DNA of 64,000 nt from JANXQG01 sp963719885 (lineage in GTDB: Bacteria > Planctomycetota > Planctomycetia > Pirellulales > Thermoguttaceae). Where the stretch lies: contig CAVRDP010000031.1 in NCBI GenBank assembly GCA_963719885.1, positions 124,001 to 188,000 on the forward strand. The letters run 5' to 3'. Below are positions 20,794-28,592 of this stretch, in pieces (within the stretch, counting starts at the first letter, position 1; every line of letters begins with the position of its first letter). The notes under the pieces are model-generated. The model ran no database searches. It had not been told where the DNA came from and saw only the letters and a list, made by a program, of their open reading frames with translations. Made by a program: the position numbers and the translations under genes.

Positions 20794-22371
20794 TTAACGG
20801 TCGTTTTCCGCCACGGAAAGATCAAACGTCGCCAGAATGATGGGAAAATCCTGAAACGCAAAATTTTCGGCCGCCAAATGGAAGCCGTGCCAATTCATGA
20901 AGGACGGCGGCATGATCCGGTAGCGCTGGACCCGAGCATCCTCGCCGATTCGCAGCCAGCAAGCGGCAGCGCCGCGCGGGGCCTCCACCCAGCCGAGCGC
21001 CGCGCCCGGCCGAGAAATCTGCGGGGCAGCCACCGCCCCGGAAGGCAAAGTTGCGATCGCCTGCTCGATCAGCCGCATCGATTGCTCTGCCTCGGCAAAC
21101 AGGACCCGCAGCCGGGCGTAGCCGTCCCCCGCGTTTTCCACGGGAACATCGAATCTCAGAGCGTCGTAGCCGCAATAAGGCTGGGCCTTCCGCAAATCCC
21201 GCTCGATGCCGGCTGCACGCGCGACTGGGCCGACCAGGCCGTGCGCGCGGGCGGCGGGTTGAGGCGTGATGCCCACCTGCTCGATCCTGTCGAGAAACGT
21301 GCTGGTGACCCGCAACATCCGCTGAATCTCTTCCAGGTCGAGGCCCGCGTTCCGGGCCGTGAGCAAGGCCGCCCGGCATTCCGGATCGCCGATGTCTCGG
21401 GTCAAACCACCCACGCACAGCAGCCCAAACAGGTAGCGATGCCCGGTCAAGGCCCCGCTCAACCGCAACAAGTCTTCGAGAAGGATCGCCGTCTGACTGG
21501 CGGCCACCGCCAGACCCGTCGACTCGCAAATCGCTTCAATGGCTTCCACATGATGGCGAAATCGCTCTAGCTCCGCCAGGAGCACCCGCAATCTCTGCGC
21601 CCGCGGCGGAACATCGAGGCGGCCGATCTTTTCGGCCGCCTGGCAGAAAGCGAGTCCGTGGGCAAAGGCCGAGGTCCCGCAGAACCGCTCCGCCAACAAC
21701 AGCGCGTCTTCGAGGCTCCGCCCTTCCGCGATCTTCTCGATGCCGCGATATTTGTAGAAGAGTCGAGAGATCGTGTGGATCACATCTTCGCCCACCGTTT
21801 CCAGCAGAAAATGGACCGGCTCGCTCATCCCGGCGAACACGGGGCCAACCGGCATCATGAACGATCCCCGCGCACTGACAATCGGCTGCGGGCGCCAGTT
21901 CAGGTTGGGCTGCCGCTCTTGGACGGCTTCGCGGCCGTTGAAGCCGCGCCGCATGGGTTCGAGACCTTCCTGCCAGCAATCGTCATGGAGCACGAAATCA
22001 CCCAGCCTGGGGTGGCCTTCGAAGATCAGGCCGAAATGGTCCTCCGCTTCGCGTTCGTGCCAGTCTGCCGGATGCACAGCCGCAACGATGCTGGGCAACC
22101 TTTGATCGCCCAGCGGGCTGTGGACGATTGTATGGACCCAGCCCATGTCCGGTCCACCGTAAAAAACGTGCCGAAGTTCCCACTCCGCTGCGCCTTCCTC
22201 GACGACCAGACCCGCAAAACTGTATCCCGCCGCGTTGAACAGCCAATCGCAGACTTCAGGCAAGGTCTTGGACGCGCAAAACAGCTCGCACGAGCAACCG
22301 GTCGAGTCGGGCCGCGCCTCCACTTTGCCCGGCCAGCGGCCGGCAACCTGCGTCGATACGTCATTTATCAT
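20794..22371 (-). CDS. hyfG: hydrogenase-4-like large subunit HyfG (NuoC-NuoD fusion) lacking NiFe ligands
   Basis: 525 residues. A NuoC-like N-terminal domain (DWHEREAEDHFGLIFEGHP) is followed by a NuoD/hydrogenase large-subunit domain. In true group-4 hydrogenases the first ligand motif is CGIC and the last is DPCxxC. Here the first reads ERFCGTSAFAHG, with one cysteine kept and the second replaced by serine. The C-terminus ends ATFDLSVAENDR, with no cysteines. The NiFe site therefore cannot form in the known way. This matches energy-converting-hydrogenase-related (Ehr) complexes. The gene starts four bases after the hyfF stop and is part of the fluoride-riboswitch operon. The electron donor or substrate is unknown. 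Confidence 0.85.
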   Translation of the reverse strand: MINDVSTQVAGRWPGKVEARPDSTGCSCELFCASKTLPEVCDWLFNAAGYSFAGLVVEEGAAEWELRHVFYGGPDMGWVHTIVHSPLGDQRLPSIVAAVHPADWHEREAEDHFGLIFEGHPRLGDFVLHDDCWQEGLEPMRRGFNGREAVQERQPNLNWRPQPIVSARGSFMMPVGPVFAGMSEPVHFLLETVGEDVIHTISRLFYKYRGIEKIAEGRSLEDALLLAERFCGTSAFAHGLAFCQAAEKIGRLDVPPRAQRLRVLLAELERFRHHVEAIEAICESTGLAVAASQTAILLEDLLRLSGALTGHRYLFGLLCVGGLTRDIGDPECRAALLTARNAGLDLEEIQRMLRVTSTFLDRIEQVGITPQPAARAHGLVGPVARAAGIERDLRKAQPYCGYDALRFDVPVENAGDGYARLRVLFAEAEQSMRLIEQAIATLPSGAVAAPQISRPGAALGWVEAPRGAAACWLRIGEDARVQRYRIMPPSFMNWHGFHLAAENFAFQDFPIILATFDLSVAENDR

Positions 22372-22375
22372 GTTC

Positions 22376-23813
22376 TCACCTCGTCAAAGCAGCCGCCGCT
22401 GCGAGCATCAGCCGATGGATGGGCTCGGGCAGATAGACCCCCAGCACCAAGACCGGCACGGCAGCCAGTCCCAACGCCAGCACGCAGCTTGCCGGCAAGG
22501 AGACCTTGGAGGGCAAGGAATGATGTTTCGGCCGGCCGAAAACCATCCCGTTAACGTGCAGGAGAATACTGACAAATGCCATCGTGATGAAGAGGGCCAA
22601 GAGCCCGATGACGACATAGTGCCCCCCGCTCAGGCCGGCCTTGAGAATGGAGAATTCGCTGAGGAAGACTGCCAGCGGCGGCGCGCCGGCAATGGCCAGA
22701 CTGCCAAACAGCAGGGCCGCCCCGGCGACCGGTGAAGTTCGGATCAGGCCGCGCACGGCCGCGATCTCGCGGGTCTCGACGGCCAGAAGCGCTGTCCCTG
22801 CCGCCAGAAAGCAGAAGGACTTCGTAAGCGAATGAGTGACGATTTGAAACATCGCTCCGTAGGCACCGCCTGCCGCGCCTATTCCCGCGGCGACGAAGAT
22901 AATGCCCATGTGTTCCACGGTCGAAAAGGCAAACAGACGCTTGTAGTCGCGAACCTGCAGCAGAAGAAAGGCCACTGCGCCTGTGGAGATCAGTCCCATC
23001 GTCAGGAGCCAGGGCTGGACCCAATGTTCCGGGAGCAGAGGCGTCAGCCGCAGGACCACGCCCAAAGCCACCGTGGTCTTGACGCCCGAGAGCAACGCGC
23101 AGGCGGGCGACGGGGCCTGGCTGTGGGCATCGGGCAGCCACGTATGTAGCGGCACCAATCCCACCTTTACGCCCAGGCCGATCAAGATAAACAAGAAACG
23201 CGCTCTGCACCAGTACGGACGGCATGTGGGGGGCCGCCGCGCGGAGGACATCCCAGGAGTAGGGACCGCCGCCACTCTTCTGCAACGCCCAGAAGAGGAT
23301 GAAGAAGCCCAGCAGCGCAATGGCGGCGCCCAAAAACATCATCGTGATGTATTTCCAGGCCGCCTCCAGGGCCGCGTGCGTATCGTCGAAGGCAACCAAA
23401 AGCACCGAGAACAGCGCCGTCAACTCGATGGCGACCCACGCCAGGACCGGCTCGCTTGCCATCGGCACCAGCAGCAGGGAGAAGAGGAATAGGTTGAAAT
23501 GGGGGTAGTACAATCGCGTCCGACGAGCGTCGTCGCGCCTGCCCACGTAGCCCAGGGAGAAAATTGCCGCAGTCGCGCCCACGAAAGCGACCGCCAGGAG
23601 TTGCAAGGCGCCGAAGCCGTCCAAGGCCACCCAATTGACAACGCCCACGACCGGCTCGCCCGCGGCCACCTTCAGGGCCGAGTCCACCGCCAGCCCCAAG
23701 ACGGCGACCGCGCCCAGAACCGTCATAATCCCGGGGGCATGTCGGCTCCGCGGCAACGCCATGGGGACGGCCAAGGCCAGCAACGGGATGGCAAGGATGA
23801 CGAACAGACTCAT
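22376..23813 (-). CDS. hyfF: hydrogenase-4-like subunit HyfF (proton-translocating), frameshifted
   Basis: Antiporter-like membrane subunit of about 479 residues. The proton-conducting core is present: LAWVAIELTALFSVLLVAF, then IGLGVKVGLVPLHTWLPDAHSQAPSP (split across the break), then TVEHMGIIFVAAGIGA, THSLTKSFCFLAAG, and GAPPLAVFLSEF. The frame changes near 23200, between the first and second halves. The ATG 23813 overlaps the hyfE stop (ATGA). HyfF, HyfB and HyfC would form the ion-conducting membrane arm. Confidence 0.85.
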
Positions 23814-24499
23814 GGCTTGGATTCCTCTTTCAGCAACGTCAGGGTGCCGACCTCGGTCGTGCCAATGTGCTCGTGAACGGCGCGCGTCAGGATGCTGAAC
23901 ACGAAGGCCACGACCAGCACGTCGAAGATAATGGCCAACTCGGCCATCAAGGGCAACTCCGGGGCAATGGCAAATCCGGCCAAGAGCGCCGAATTCTCCA
24001 TCGCCAGCAGCCCCAGGAACAACGGCACCGCCTCGCGGCGGACGGAAGTCGTGTAGGCCCCCACCAACATTCCCGCCAGGCCGATGGGCAGGTTGATGCT
24101 GATGTACGGACCATCGGCCACGCCAAGCAATGGCAGGGAAAAAACGTAAGCCGCCACCACCAGGCCCGATGCAATCAGCAGCGAGGTGGGAATGTTGAGC
24201 ACTTGTGTGACTTCACGGCGGCTGAAAACCTCCTCCCGCACCGTTCGCCGCAGCAACCACGGGATGATCAGCGGTTTGTTGATCAGGTCGATCGCGCCCA
24301 CGGCGAAGATATGCCAGGAGTGCAGGCGCAGGCCGAGGAAAAAGGCCGATCCGCAGAGAAACACGGATTGAAACACGAAGAACCAGAGGCAGCCCCGGAC
24401 TTGGCGCGTGGACACCATGCCGATCGTGGCCAACAGGAACAATCCGCCCGCCAGGGCGTTCAGGTCGTTCATCCACAACAGCGAACCGGACTCGGGCAT
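23810..24499 (-). CDS. hyfE: hydrogenase-4-like subunit HyfE
   Basis: About 229 residues, seven or more hydrophobic helices. It has the HyfE pattern: QSVFLCGSAFFLGLRLHSWH, DLINKPLIIPWLLRRTVREE, and GAYTTSVRREAVPLFLGLLAMENSA (each shown in part). Related to NuoK plus an extra domain in hydrogenase 4. It lies 15 bases after hyfC and overlaps hyfF. An alternative ATG at 24472 (MNDLNALAGG) is possible. Confidence 0.82.
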   Translation of the reverse strand: MPESGSLLWMNDLNALAGGLFLLATIGMVSTRQVRGCLWFFVFQSVFLCGSAFFLGLRLHSWHIFAVGAIDLINKPLIIPWLLRRTVREEVFSRREVTQVLNIPTSLLIASGLVVAAYVFSLPLLGVADGPYISINLPIGLAGMLVGAYTTSVRREAVPLFLGLLAMENSALLAGFAIAPELPLMAELAIIFDVLVVAFVFSILTRAVHEHIGTTEVGTLTLLKEESKP

Positions 24500-24514
24500 C
24501 GTTGGACCTCCGCT

Positions 24515-25465
24515 TCAAAAGGAAAAGACGCGAATGACCATGGCCACAATGGACGTGGCCAGGGCCCATCCCAGAAACTCGGCGATCCGGAAGAGCCGCA
24601 GCTTGGCCAGGGACGATTCGATGACCACCAGCGCCAGCACGAACAGGAAAACCTTCAACAGGACCAAGGGAATGGCCAAGAGAACTTCGGCCCATGCTTG
24701 CCCGGCGGCTAGCCCCCAGGGAGCGACCAGCACGTTGAGGAAAATGCACAGCAGCACGAAGAACTTCATTTGTCCGCCCCATTTGACCAAGGCCGCTGCC
24801 CGACCGGAATACTCCAGCCCCTTGGATTCATCAACCATCGCCAGCTCGAAATGGCCCGACGGGTTGTCGACGGGGATCCGCCCGCCCTCGGCCAGGATCA
24901 GCATGAAGAAGGCCAGCATCAAGAGCACGTGGGAGGGCACGAAGAAATTTGCCGGCGGCGTGACCCATCTCTGCTGCACGATATACGGAATGGTCGAGTC
25001 GGCCACGAACGACACCGTGAAGAAAACGATCATGAACACCGGCTCGGCCAGAAAACCGACCATCCGCGTGCGGCTTGCGCCCATCGGCCCATAGGGATTG
25101 GCGGTGTCCACCGCCGCCAAGGTGGCGAAGAATCCCCCCAGGGCGAGCACGAAACCGCCTCCCAGCATATCCCCCATGAAGGCCAGAAACAAGGGGTAGC
25201 TGGTCAGCACGGGAATCAACAGCGTGACGAAGATCGGCGTCACGAAAATGACGTAGGGGGCGAAGCGGAAAATCCACGAGCTTTGTTCGGAGACGACCTC
25301 GTCCTTGCAAAACAGCTTGAGCAGGTCCCGGTACGGCTGAAAAATGCTCGGGCCGCGCTTGGATTGGACCATTTCCTTGAGACGCTGCAGCACGCCGAAG
25401 ACCAGTGGCGAGAACACAATCACCACGAGCACTTGGAGCAGATTGAAGAGGATCCTCTTTTCCAT
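24515..25465 (-). CDS. hyfC: hydrogenase-4-like subunit HyfC/HycD (NuoH-like)
   Basis: About 316 residues with eight predicted hydrophobic segments. NuoH-like landmarks are RGPSIFQPYRDLLKLFCKDE, the charged loop ILAEGGRIPVDNPSGHFEL and MVDESKGLEYSG. NuoH-type subunits form the junction between the iron-sulfur arm and the ion-pumping arm. The ATG 25465 begins seven bases after the stop of the kinase-like gene, so both are one transcript. The in-frame extension to 25597 overlaps that gene and lacks similarity. Confidence 0.87.
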   Translation of the reverse strand: MEKRILFNLLQVLVVIVFSPLVFGVLQRLKEMVQSKRGPSIFQPYRDLLKLFCKDEVVSEQSSWIFRFAPYVIFVTPIFVTLLIPVLTSYPLFLAFMGDMLGGGFVLALGGFFATLAAVDTANPYGPMGASRTRMVGFLAEPVFMIVFFTVSFVADSTIPYIVQQRWVTPPANFFVPSHVLLMLAFFMLILAEGGRIPVDNPSGHFELAMVDESKGLEYSGRAAALVKWGGQMKFFVLLCIFLNVLVAPWGLAAGQAWAEVLLAIPLVLLKVFLFVLALVVIESSLAKLRLFRIAEFLGWALATSIVAMVIRVFSF

Positions 25466-25472
25466 ATAGACC

Positions 25473-26657
25473 TCACTTGGTGCGGGGGCTCCAGTGCCGC
25501 TCCGCGGCAAGCGAAACCAGTTCCACGGCCGCCGGTCCCAAGCGGCCGCTATTGACCGTAATGTGGTATTCCAGTGGGCTGGCCCAATCGACCCCAAAGT
25601 AGCTTTCGCAGAAGCTGCGCCGCTGGGCGTCGCTCTCGGCGATGAGTTTCTTGGCGACGTTGTCGCGGACCCAGCGATATTCCATCACCCGGCGCAAACG
25701 GATCGGCAGAGGGGCGATGACGCGAAGGTGGAAGGCCCGGGGATGGTCTCGCAAGATGCGGCTGCCACCCCGGCCGACCAGGATCACGTTGCCGGGGTAC
25801 CCACTTGTGGGTCCGGCCAACTCGTGCATGATCTGCCCCAGGGCCTCGATATAGCGCTGGTAAATGCTGCCGGGGCGGAACCTCTGAAAGATGCCGGCGG
25901 GGTGCTCGTCGATTTTTTCTATCTCCGCCTCAGGGACGCCCAAACGGACCGCTTCCTGCTCCAGTAGTTCGCGGTCGTAAAGTTGCATTGCCAGCCGCTC
26001 GGCCAAGGCGGTGGCAAAGCCCGTCTCCCCGGCTCCCAATTCGCGCGCGAGGGTCAAGACGCGATCACCGGCGGGACGGCTGATTGCCTCGGCGGGCGCG
26101 GGGCGAACCGTCGCGGCAACCACGCACGCCACGTCCTCCAGCGGCACGCGGGCCGTATTGACCACCAGATCGTACTGGGCCGGTTGCACTGCGGCATCGC
26201 CAAAGAAATACCGCGAGAAAAGCTCGCGCGTGCGGTCCATTTCCAGGCACCGTGCGCGGGCCTGCTCCGGGGGCCAACCTTCCAGCCTTGCCATGCGCCG
26301 GTGCGCGCAGTCTCGCGGTGCGACGAGCCGCAAATGAAAGACGTTGGGTGTCTCACCCAAGAGATGCCGGGCGCCGCGACCCACCAACACAACATTGCCT
26401 CGTTGGGCCGCCGTGCGGGCCGCCTCGGTCAGGCCGCGCAGGTATTTTTGGTGCGGTGGGTGCAGGCGAAAGCGGTCGGCCATGGTGATGGCCTTTTCGT
26501 CAAGGCGGTTCAACTCTTCATCCGGCACGTGCTCGACCTGGGCCGCCTGATGGAGCAGTTCGCGGTCCAGCAGTTCCCAGCCGAGGGTCTCGGCCAGCTT
26601 TCCGGCCACTTCGCCGCCGCCGGCGCCGTACTCGCGGGTGATGGTGATGACGTTCAT
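25473..26657 (-). CDS. cytidylate-kinase-like protein, two tandem domains
   Basis: 394 residues made of two related P-loop kinase domains of the cytidylate-kinase-like (PF13189-type) family. Domain 1 starts MNVITITREYGAGGGEVA with an intact glycine-rich loop, then GNVVLVGRGARHLL and the RCLEMDRTRELFSRYFF lid region. Domain 2 repeats the plan with a degenerate loop (LARELGAGETGFA), GNVILVGRGGSRIL, and a matching YHITVNSGRL end. ATG 26657 with GGAG upstream. It is the first gene behind the leftward fluoride riboswitch. The substrate is unknown. Confidence 0.8.
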   Translation of the reverse strand: MNVITITREYGAGGGEVAGKLAETLGWELLDRELLHQAAQVEHVPDEELNRLDEKAITMADRFRLHPPHQKYLRGLTEAARTAAQRGNVVLVGRGARHLLGETPNVFHLRLVAPRDCAHRRMARLEGWPPEQARARCLEMDRTRELFSRYFFGDAAVQPAQYDLVVNTARVPLEDVACVVAATVRPAPAEAISRPAGDRVLTLARELGAGETGFATALAERLAMQLYDRELLEQEAVRLGVPEAEIEKIDEHPAGIFQRFRPGSIYQRYIEALGQIMHELAGPTSGYPGNVILVGRGGSRILRDHPRAFHLRVIAPLPIRLRRVMEYRWVRDNVAKKLIAESDAQRRSFCESYFGVDWASPLEYHITVNSGRLGPAAVELVSLAAERHWSPRTK

Positions 26658-26679
26658 CAAGAACTCTCCGGGCAGGGGT

Positions 26680-26720
26680 AAAAAACAGGCCCCACCACGA
26701 AAATCTCCTGGTGGGGCCTG
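26680..26720 (-). terminator. leader terminator of the hyf-crcB operon
   Basis: On the minus strand CAGGCCCCACCA pairs with TGGTGGGGCCTG across an 11-base loop and is followed by six T. It lies between the fluoride aptamer and the first gene, so it is the likely expression platform. A CCCTACC at the aptamer end can also pair with GGTAGGG (26739-26745), giving an alternative stem. Confidence 0.85.
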
Positions 26721-26761
26721 GATATTCATCTACGGCTTCCCTACCAAAAGCAGATTCGCAA

Positions 26762-26818
26762 GGTAGGGGTCATCAGCAGCGGCGATCACCGCTACGTTCC
26801 AAGGCGAACCCCATCGCC
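26762..26818 (-). promoter_or_regulatory. fluoride riboswitch (crcB motif) A
   Basis: Read on the minus strand it begins GGCGATGGGGTTCGCC, the conserved first stem-loop of the crcB motif. After a variable stem it closes with CTGATGACCCCTACC, the conserved 3' segment that makes the pseudoknot and terminal stem. Fluoride binding usually turns genes on by preventing termination. It heads the kinase-hyf-crcB-DUF190 operon, and the presence of crcB confirms the ligand. Confidence 0.93.
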
Positions 26819-26843
26819 ATTTCAATGTGATAAATCGTTTTTT

Positions 26844-26871
26844 ATTCTACCATCCCTCACTTTGCTGTCAA
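26844..26871 (-). promoter_or_regulatory. sigma70-like promoter for the hyf-crcB operon
   Basis: Minus-strand TTGACA (26866-26871), a 16-base spacer and TAGAAT (26844-26849). Transcription would begin a few bases before the aptamer. It mirrors the rightward promoter 60-odd bases away. Confidence 0.75.
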
Positions 26872-26928
26872 CCGCGGTAAAGCGGACCACCCGCAGGCAG
26901 ACGCTTGAAGCGTCCTAAGTGATTCAAG

Positions 26929-26957
26929 TTGACAAGCGGGCTGTGCCGAAGTAGAAT
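26929..26957 (+). promoter_or_regulatory. sigma70-like promoter for the uspA-HAD operon
   Basis: TTGACA (26929-26934), a 17-base spacer and TAGAAT (26952-26957), near consensus. The expected start point lies just before the aptamer at 26970. Confidence 0.8.
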
Positions 26958-26969
26958 TCCAGACAGTCA

Positions 26970-27032
26970 GGCGATGGGGTTCGCCATCAATCGCCGTCGG
27001 GCTTGCCGGCCCTTACGGATAATGACCCCTAC
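26970..27032 (+). promoter_or_regulatory. fluoride riboswitch (crcB motif) B
   Basis: It begins GGCGATGGGGTTCGCCATCA and ends ATAATGACCCCTACC, the conserved halves of the fluoride aptamer around a variable GC-rich stem. The first 16 bases are identical to riboswitch A. It lies 138 bases upstream of the uspA start. Its last bases (CCCCTAC) are also the left arm of the adjacent terminator, the usual arrangement for fluoride on-switches. Confidence 0.94.
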
Positions 27033-27066
27033 CGACAAGGTTTTCCCTTGGAAGTAGGGGGTTTTT
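27026..27066 (+). terminator. riboswitch B expression-platform terminator
   Basis: CCCCTAC (27026-27032, shared with the aptamer) pairs with GTAGGGG (27054-27060), with an inner CAAGG/CCTTG stem, followed by TTTTT. Ligand-bound aptamer and terminator are mutually exclusive. Confidence 0.88.
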
Positions 27067-27080
27067 GTTGAAGAAACCGC

Positions 27081-27115
27081 CCCCTTGGGAGCACCTTGTT
27101 CCCGAGGGGTTTTTT
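27081..27115 (+). terminator. second tandem terminator before uspA
   Basis: CCCCTTGGGA (27081-27090) pairs with TCCCGAGGGG (27100-27109), with one G-T pair, followed by six T. It is a strong intrinsic terminator lying downstream of the riboswitch terminator. Confidence 0.8.
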
Positions 27116-27124
27116 ATTGGTAAT

Positions 27125-27152
27125 GGTTCCTTCCGGCAGGGAACGGTTTTTT
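27125..27152 (+). terminator. third, weaker hairpin with T run before uspA
   Basis: GTTCC (27126-27130) pairs with GGAAC (27140-27144), and after GG six T follow. The hairpin ends two bases before the GGAGGA ribosome binding site of uspA, so it could also affect translation. Confidence 0.55.
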
Positions 27153-27167
27153 CTGGAGGACAAAGCG

Positions 27168-27590
27168 ATGTCTCGGATTCTCGTAGCACTGAATAATTCG
27201 CGTGGTGGCGAAAAAGCCTTGGAGGCCGCGGTCAAGCTGGCCCAGCAGGACGGCGGCCGGTTGACTGCGGTGACGGTCCTGGAACAGACGGGCAACCCCG
27301 CCCTGGATCAACTCACGGAGGATGTCAAGGCCCGCACCAAGAGCGGCCTGGAGGAGTTGCTGCAAACCGCGGCCAACTACGCCCGCTCACGGGGCGTGCG
27401 GTTGACCCCGATCCTCCGCGAGGGCCACCCGGCGGAGGCGATCATCCGCTGCGCCGAGGAAGAGAAGGCCACATTGCTGGTCCTTGGAGCCAACAGCCTG
27501 TCCAGCGGCGACACTGGGCTCGGCGATACCGCCGATCAGGTGAGCAACTTTTGCCCGTGTACCGTGCTGATTGCGCGTAGCGCCGCGTGA
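27168..27590 (+). CDS. universal stress protein (UspA family)
   Basis: 140 residues with one Usp domain. It opens MSRILVALNNSRGGEKALEA and closes with the ATP-binding type signature LLVLGANSLSSGDTGLGDTADQV (in part), then CTVLIARS. ATG 27168 follows GGAGGA by seven bases. uspA genes are known members of fluoride riboswitch regulons, and this one follows riboswitch B. The precise role in fluoride stress is unknown. Confidence 0.9.
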   Translation: MSRILVALNNSRGGEKALEAAVKLAQQDGGRLTAVTVLEQTGNPALDQLTEDVKARTKSGLEELLQTAANYARSRGVRLTPILREGHPAEAIIRCAEEEKATLLVLGANSLSSGDTGLGDTADQVSNFCPCTVLIARSAA

Positions 27591-27622
27591 GAAAGCGATT
27601 GCGACAAGCCGGGAGCCGCACC

Positions 27623-28240
27623 ATGCCTTCCCCTTTTACAACCCTGTTCGTGGATGTCGGCGGCGTGATATTGACCCACGCATGGAGTCCTATTGAGCGG
27701 CTTCGCGCGGTGGAGCATTTTGCCTTGGATCCGGAGACGCTGGACCGACGACACCACTTGGCATATCCTCTCTACGAAGAGGGCAAACTCAGCTTGGAAG
27801 AGTATCTGGAGTTGGCAGTTTTTCATGAGAGCCGCTCCTTCACTCGACAAGACTTCCAGGCGTTCATGTTCAGCCAGTTCGAAGCCTGGCCGCAGATGAT
27901 CGAGCTGGTCTGCAAGCTGAAGGCCCGTTATGGCCTGAAGGTCGTGGCCATCGCCAACGAGGGCCGGGAAATGGCGGTCCAACGGATTGAGAAGTTCTCC
28001 TTGAAGAAGTTCGTGGACTTCTTCATTTTCTCGTGCTTTGTCCGCTGTCGGAAGCCGGACCCGGCGATTTACCGGATGGCCTTGGACATTGCGCAGGTGC
28101 CGCCGCAGGCAGTTTTCTGTATTGAAGACCAGCCCATGTTCGTCGAGGCCGCAAAGGGCCTGGGGATTCACGCCTTCCAGCACTTGAGCTACAAGTTTAC
28201 GCGGACTTGGCTGGCCGAAGAGGGGCTGTCGCCGGAATGA
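27623..28240 (+). CDS. HAD-superfamily hydrolase
   Basis: 205 residues of the haloacid-dehalogenase superfamily. Motif I is FVDVGGVIL with the nucleophile aspartate; motif II lies in VVAIANEG, motif III in RKPDPAIY, motif IV in FCIEDQ. The pattern resembles YihX-like phosphatases and haloacid dehalogenases. ATG 27623 has GGGAG upstream; a GTG at 27587 would overlap the uspA stop. It is co-transcribed with uspA behind the fluoride riboswitch. It may be a phosphatase; defluorination is only a speculation. Confidence 0.82.
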   Translation: MPSPFTTLFVDVGGVILTHAWSPIERLRAVEHFALDPETLDRRHHLAYPLYEEGKLSLEEYLELAVFHESRSFTRQDFQAFMFSQFEAWPQMIELVCKLKARYGLKVVAIANEGREMAVQRIEKFSLKKFVDFFIFSCFVRCRKPDPAIYRMALDIAQVPPQAVFCIEDQPMFVEAAKGLGIHAFQHLSYKFTRTWLAEEGLSPE

Positions 28241-28251
28241 ACGATTTTGTG

Positions 28252-28280
28252 TTGTGGCGCGCGTGCTGGGCGCGTATAAT
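28252..28280 (+). promoter_or_regulatory. sigma70-like promoter
   Basis: TTGTGG (28252-28257), a 17-base spacer, then a perfect TATAAT (28275-28280), 38 bases upstream of a small gene. Confidence 0.55.
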
Positions 28281-28317
28281 AAAGCAATCGAGTCAACTTC
28301 CCTGAATAGCATAAGCC

Positions 28318-28536
28318 ATGCGTGAGCGACGCGAAAAACGAAGAAGGTGGGTTCAACGGGGCGAGTACGCCGTCGAGGTGGAAGTCGAGTTGGTCTATCC
28401 GGCCGATTACACGTCGGAAGCTTTTTTGGAGCCCGAAACGGTGCGTTGGCTTGATGAAGTAGCGCGTCGTGCAGAGGCTGGCGATATTGAATTCCTCCCC
28501 ACTGCCGGCCGCGCATTCCAAGCCGTCGTGCATTGA
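28318..28536 (+). CDS. small hypothetical protein
   Basis: 72 residues, strongly basic at the start (RERREKRRRW), then acidic (EVEVELVYPADY, EVARRAEAGDIEFLP). No family recognised. It has its own promoter-like sequence with TATAAT, an ATG and a length typical of small conserved planctomycete genes. It could be an antitoxin-like or ribosome-associated protein; nothing in the context decides this. Confidence 0.5.
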   Translation: MRERREKRRRWVQRGEYAVEVEVELVYPADYTSEAFLEPETVRWLDEVARRAEAGDIEFLPTAGRAFQAVVH

Positions 28537-28592
28537 GTTGAGGAAGGACCGCTCAATGATCCTATTTCAGGCCTCGCTGCGGTCATGGTAAT

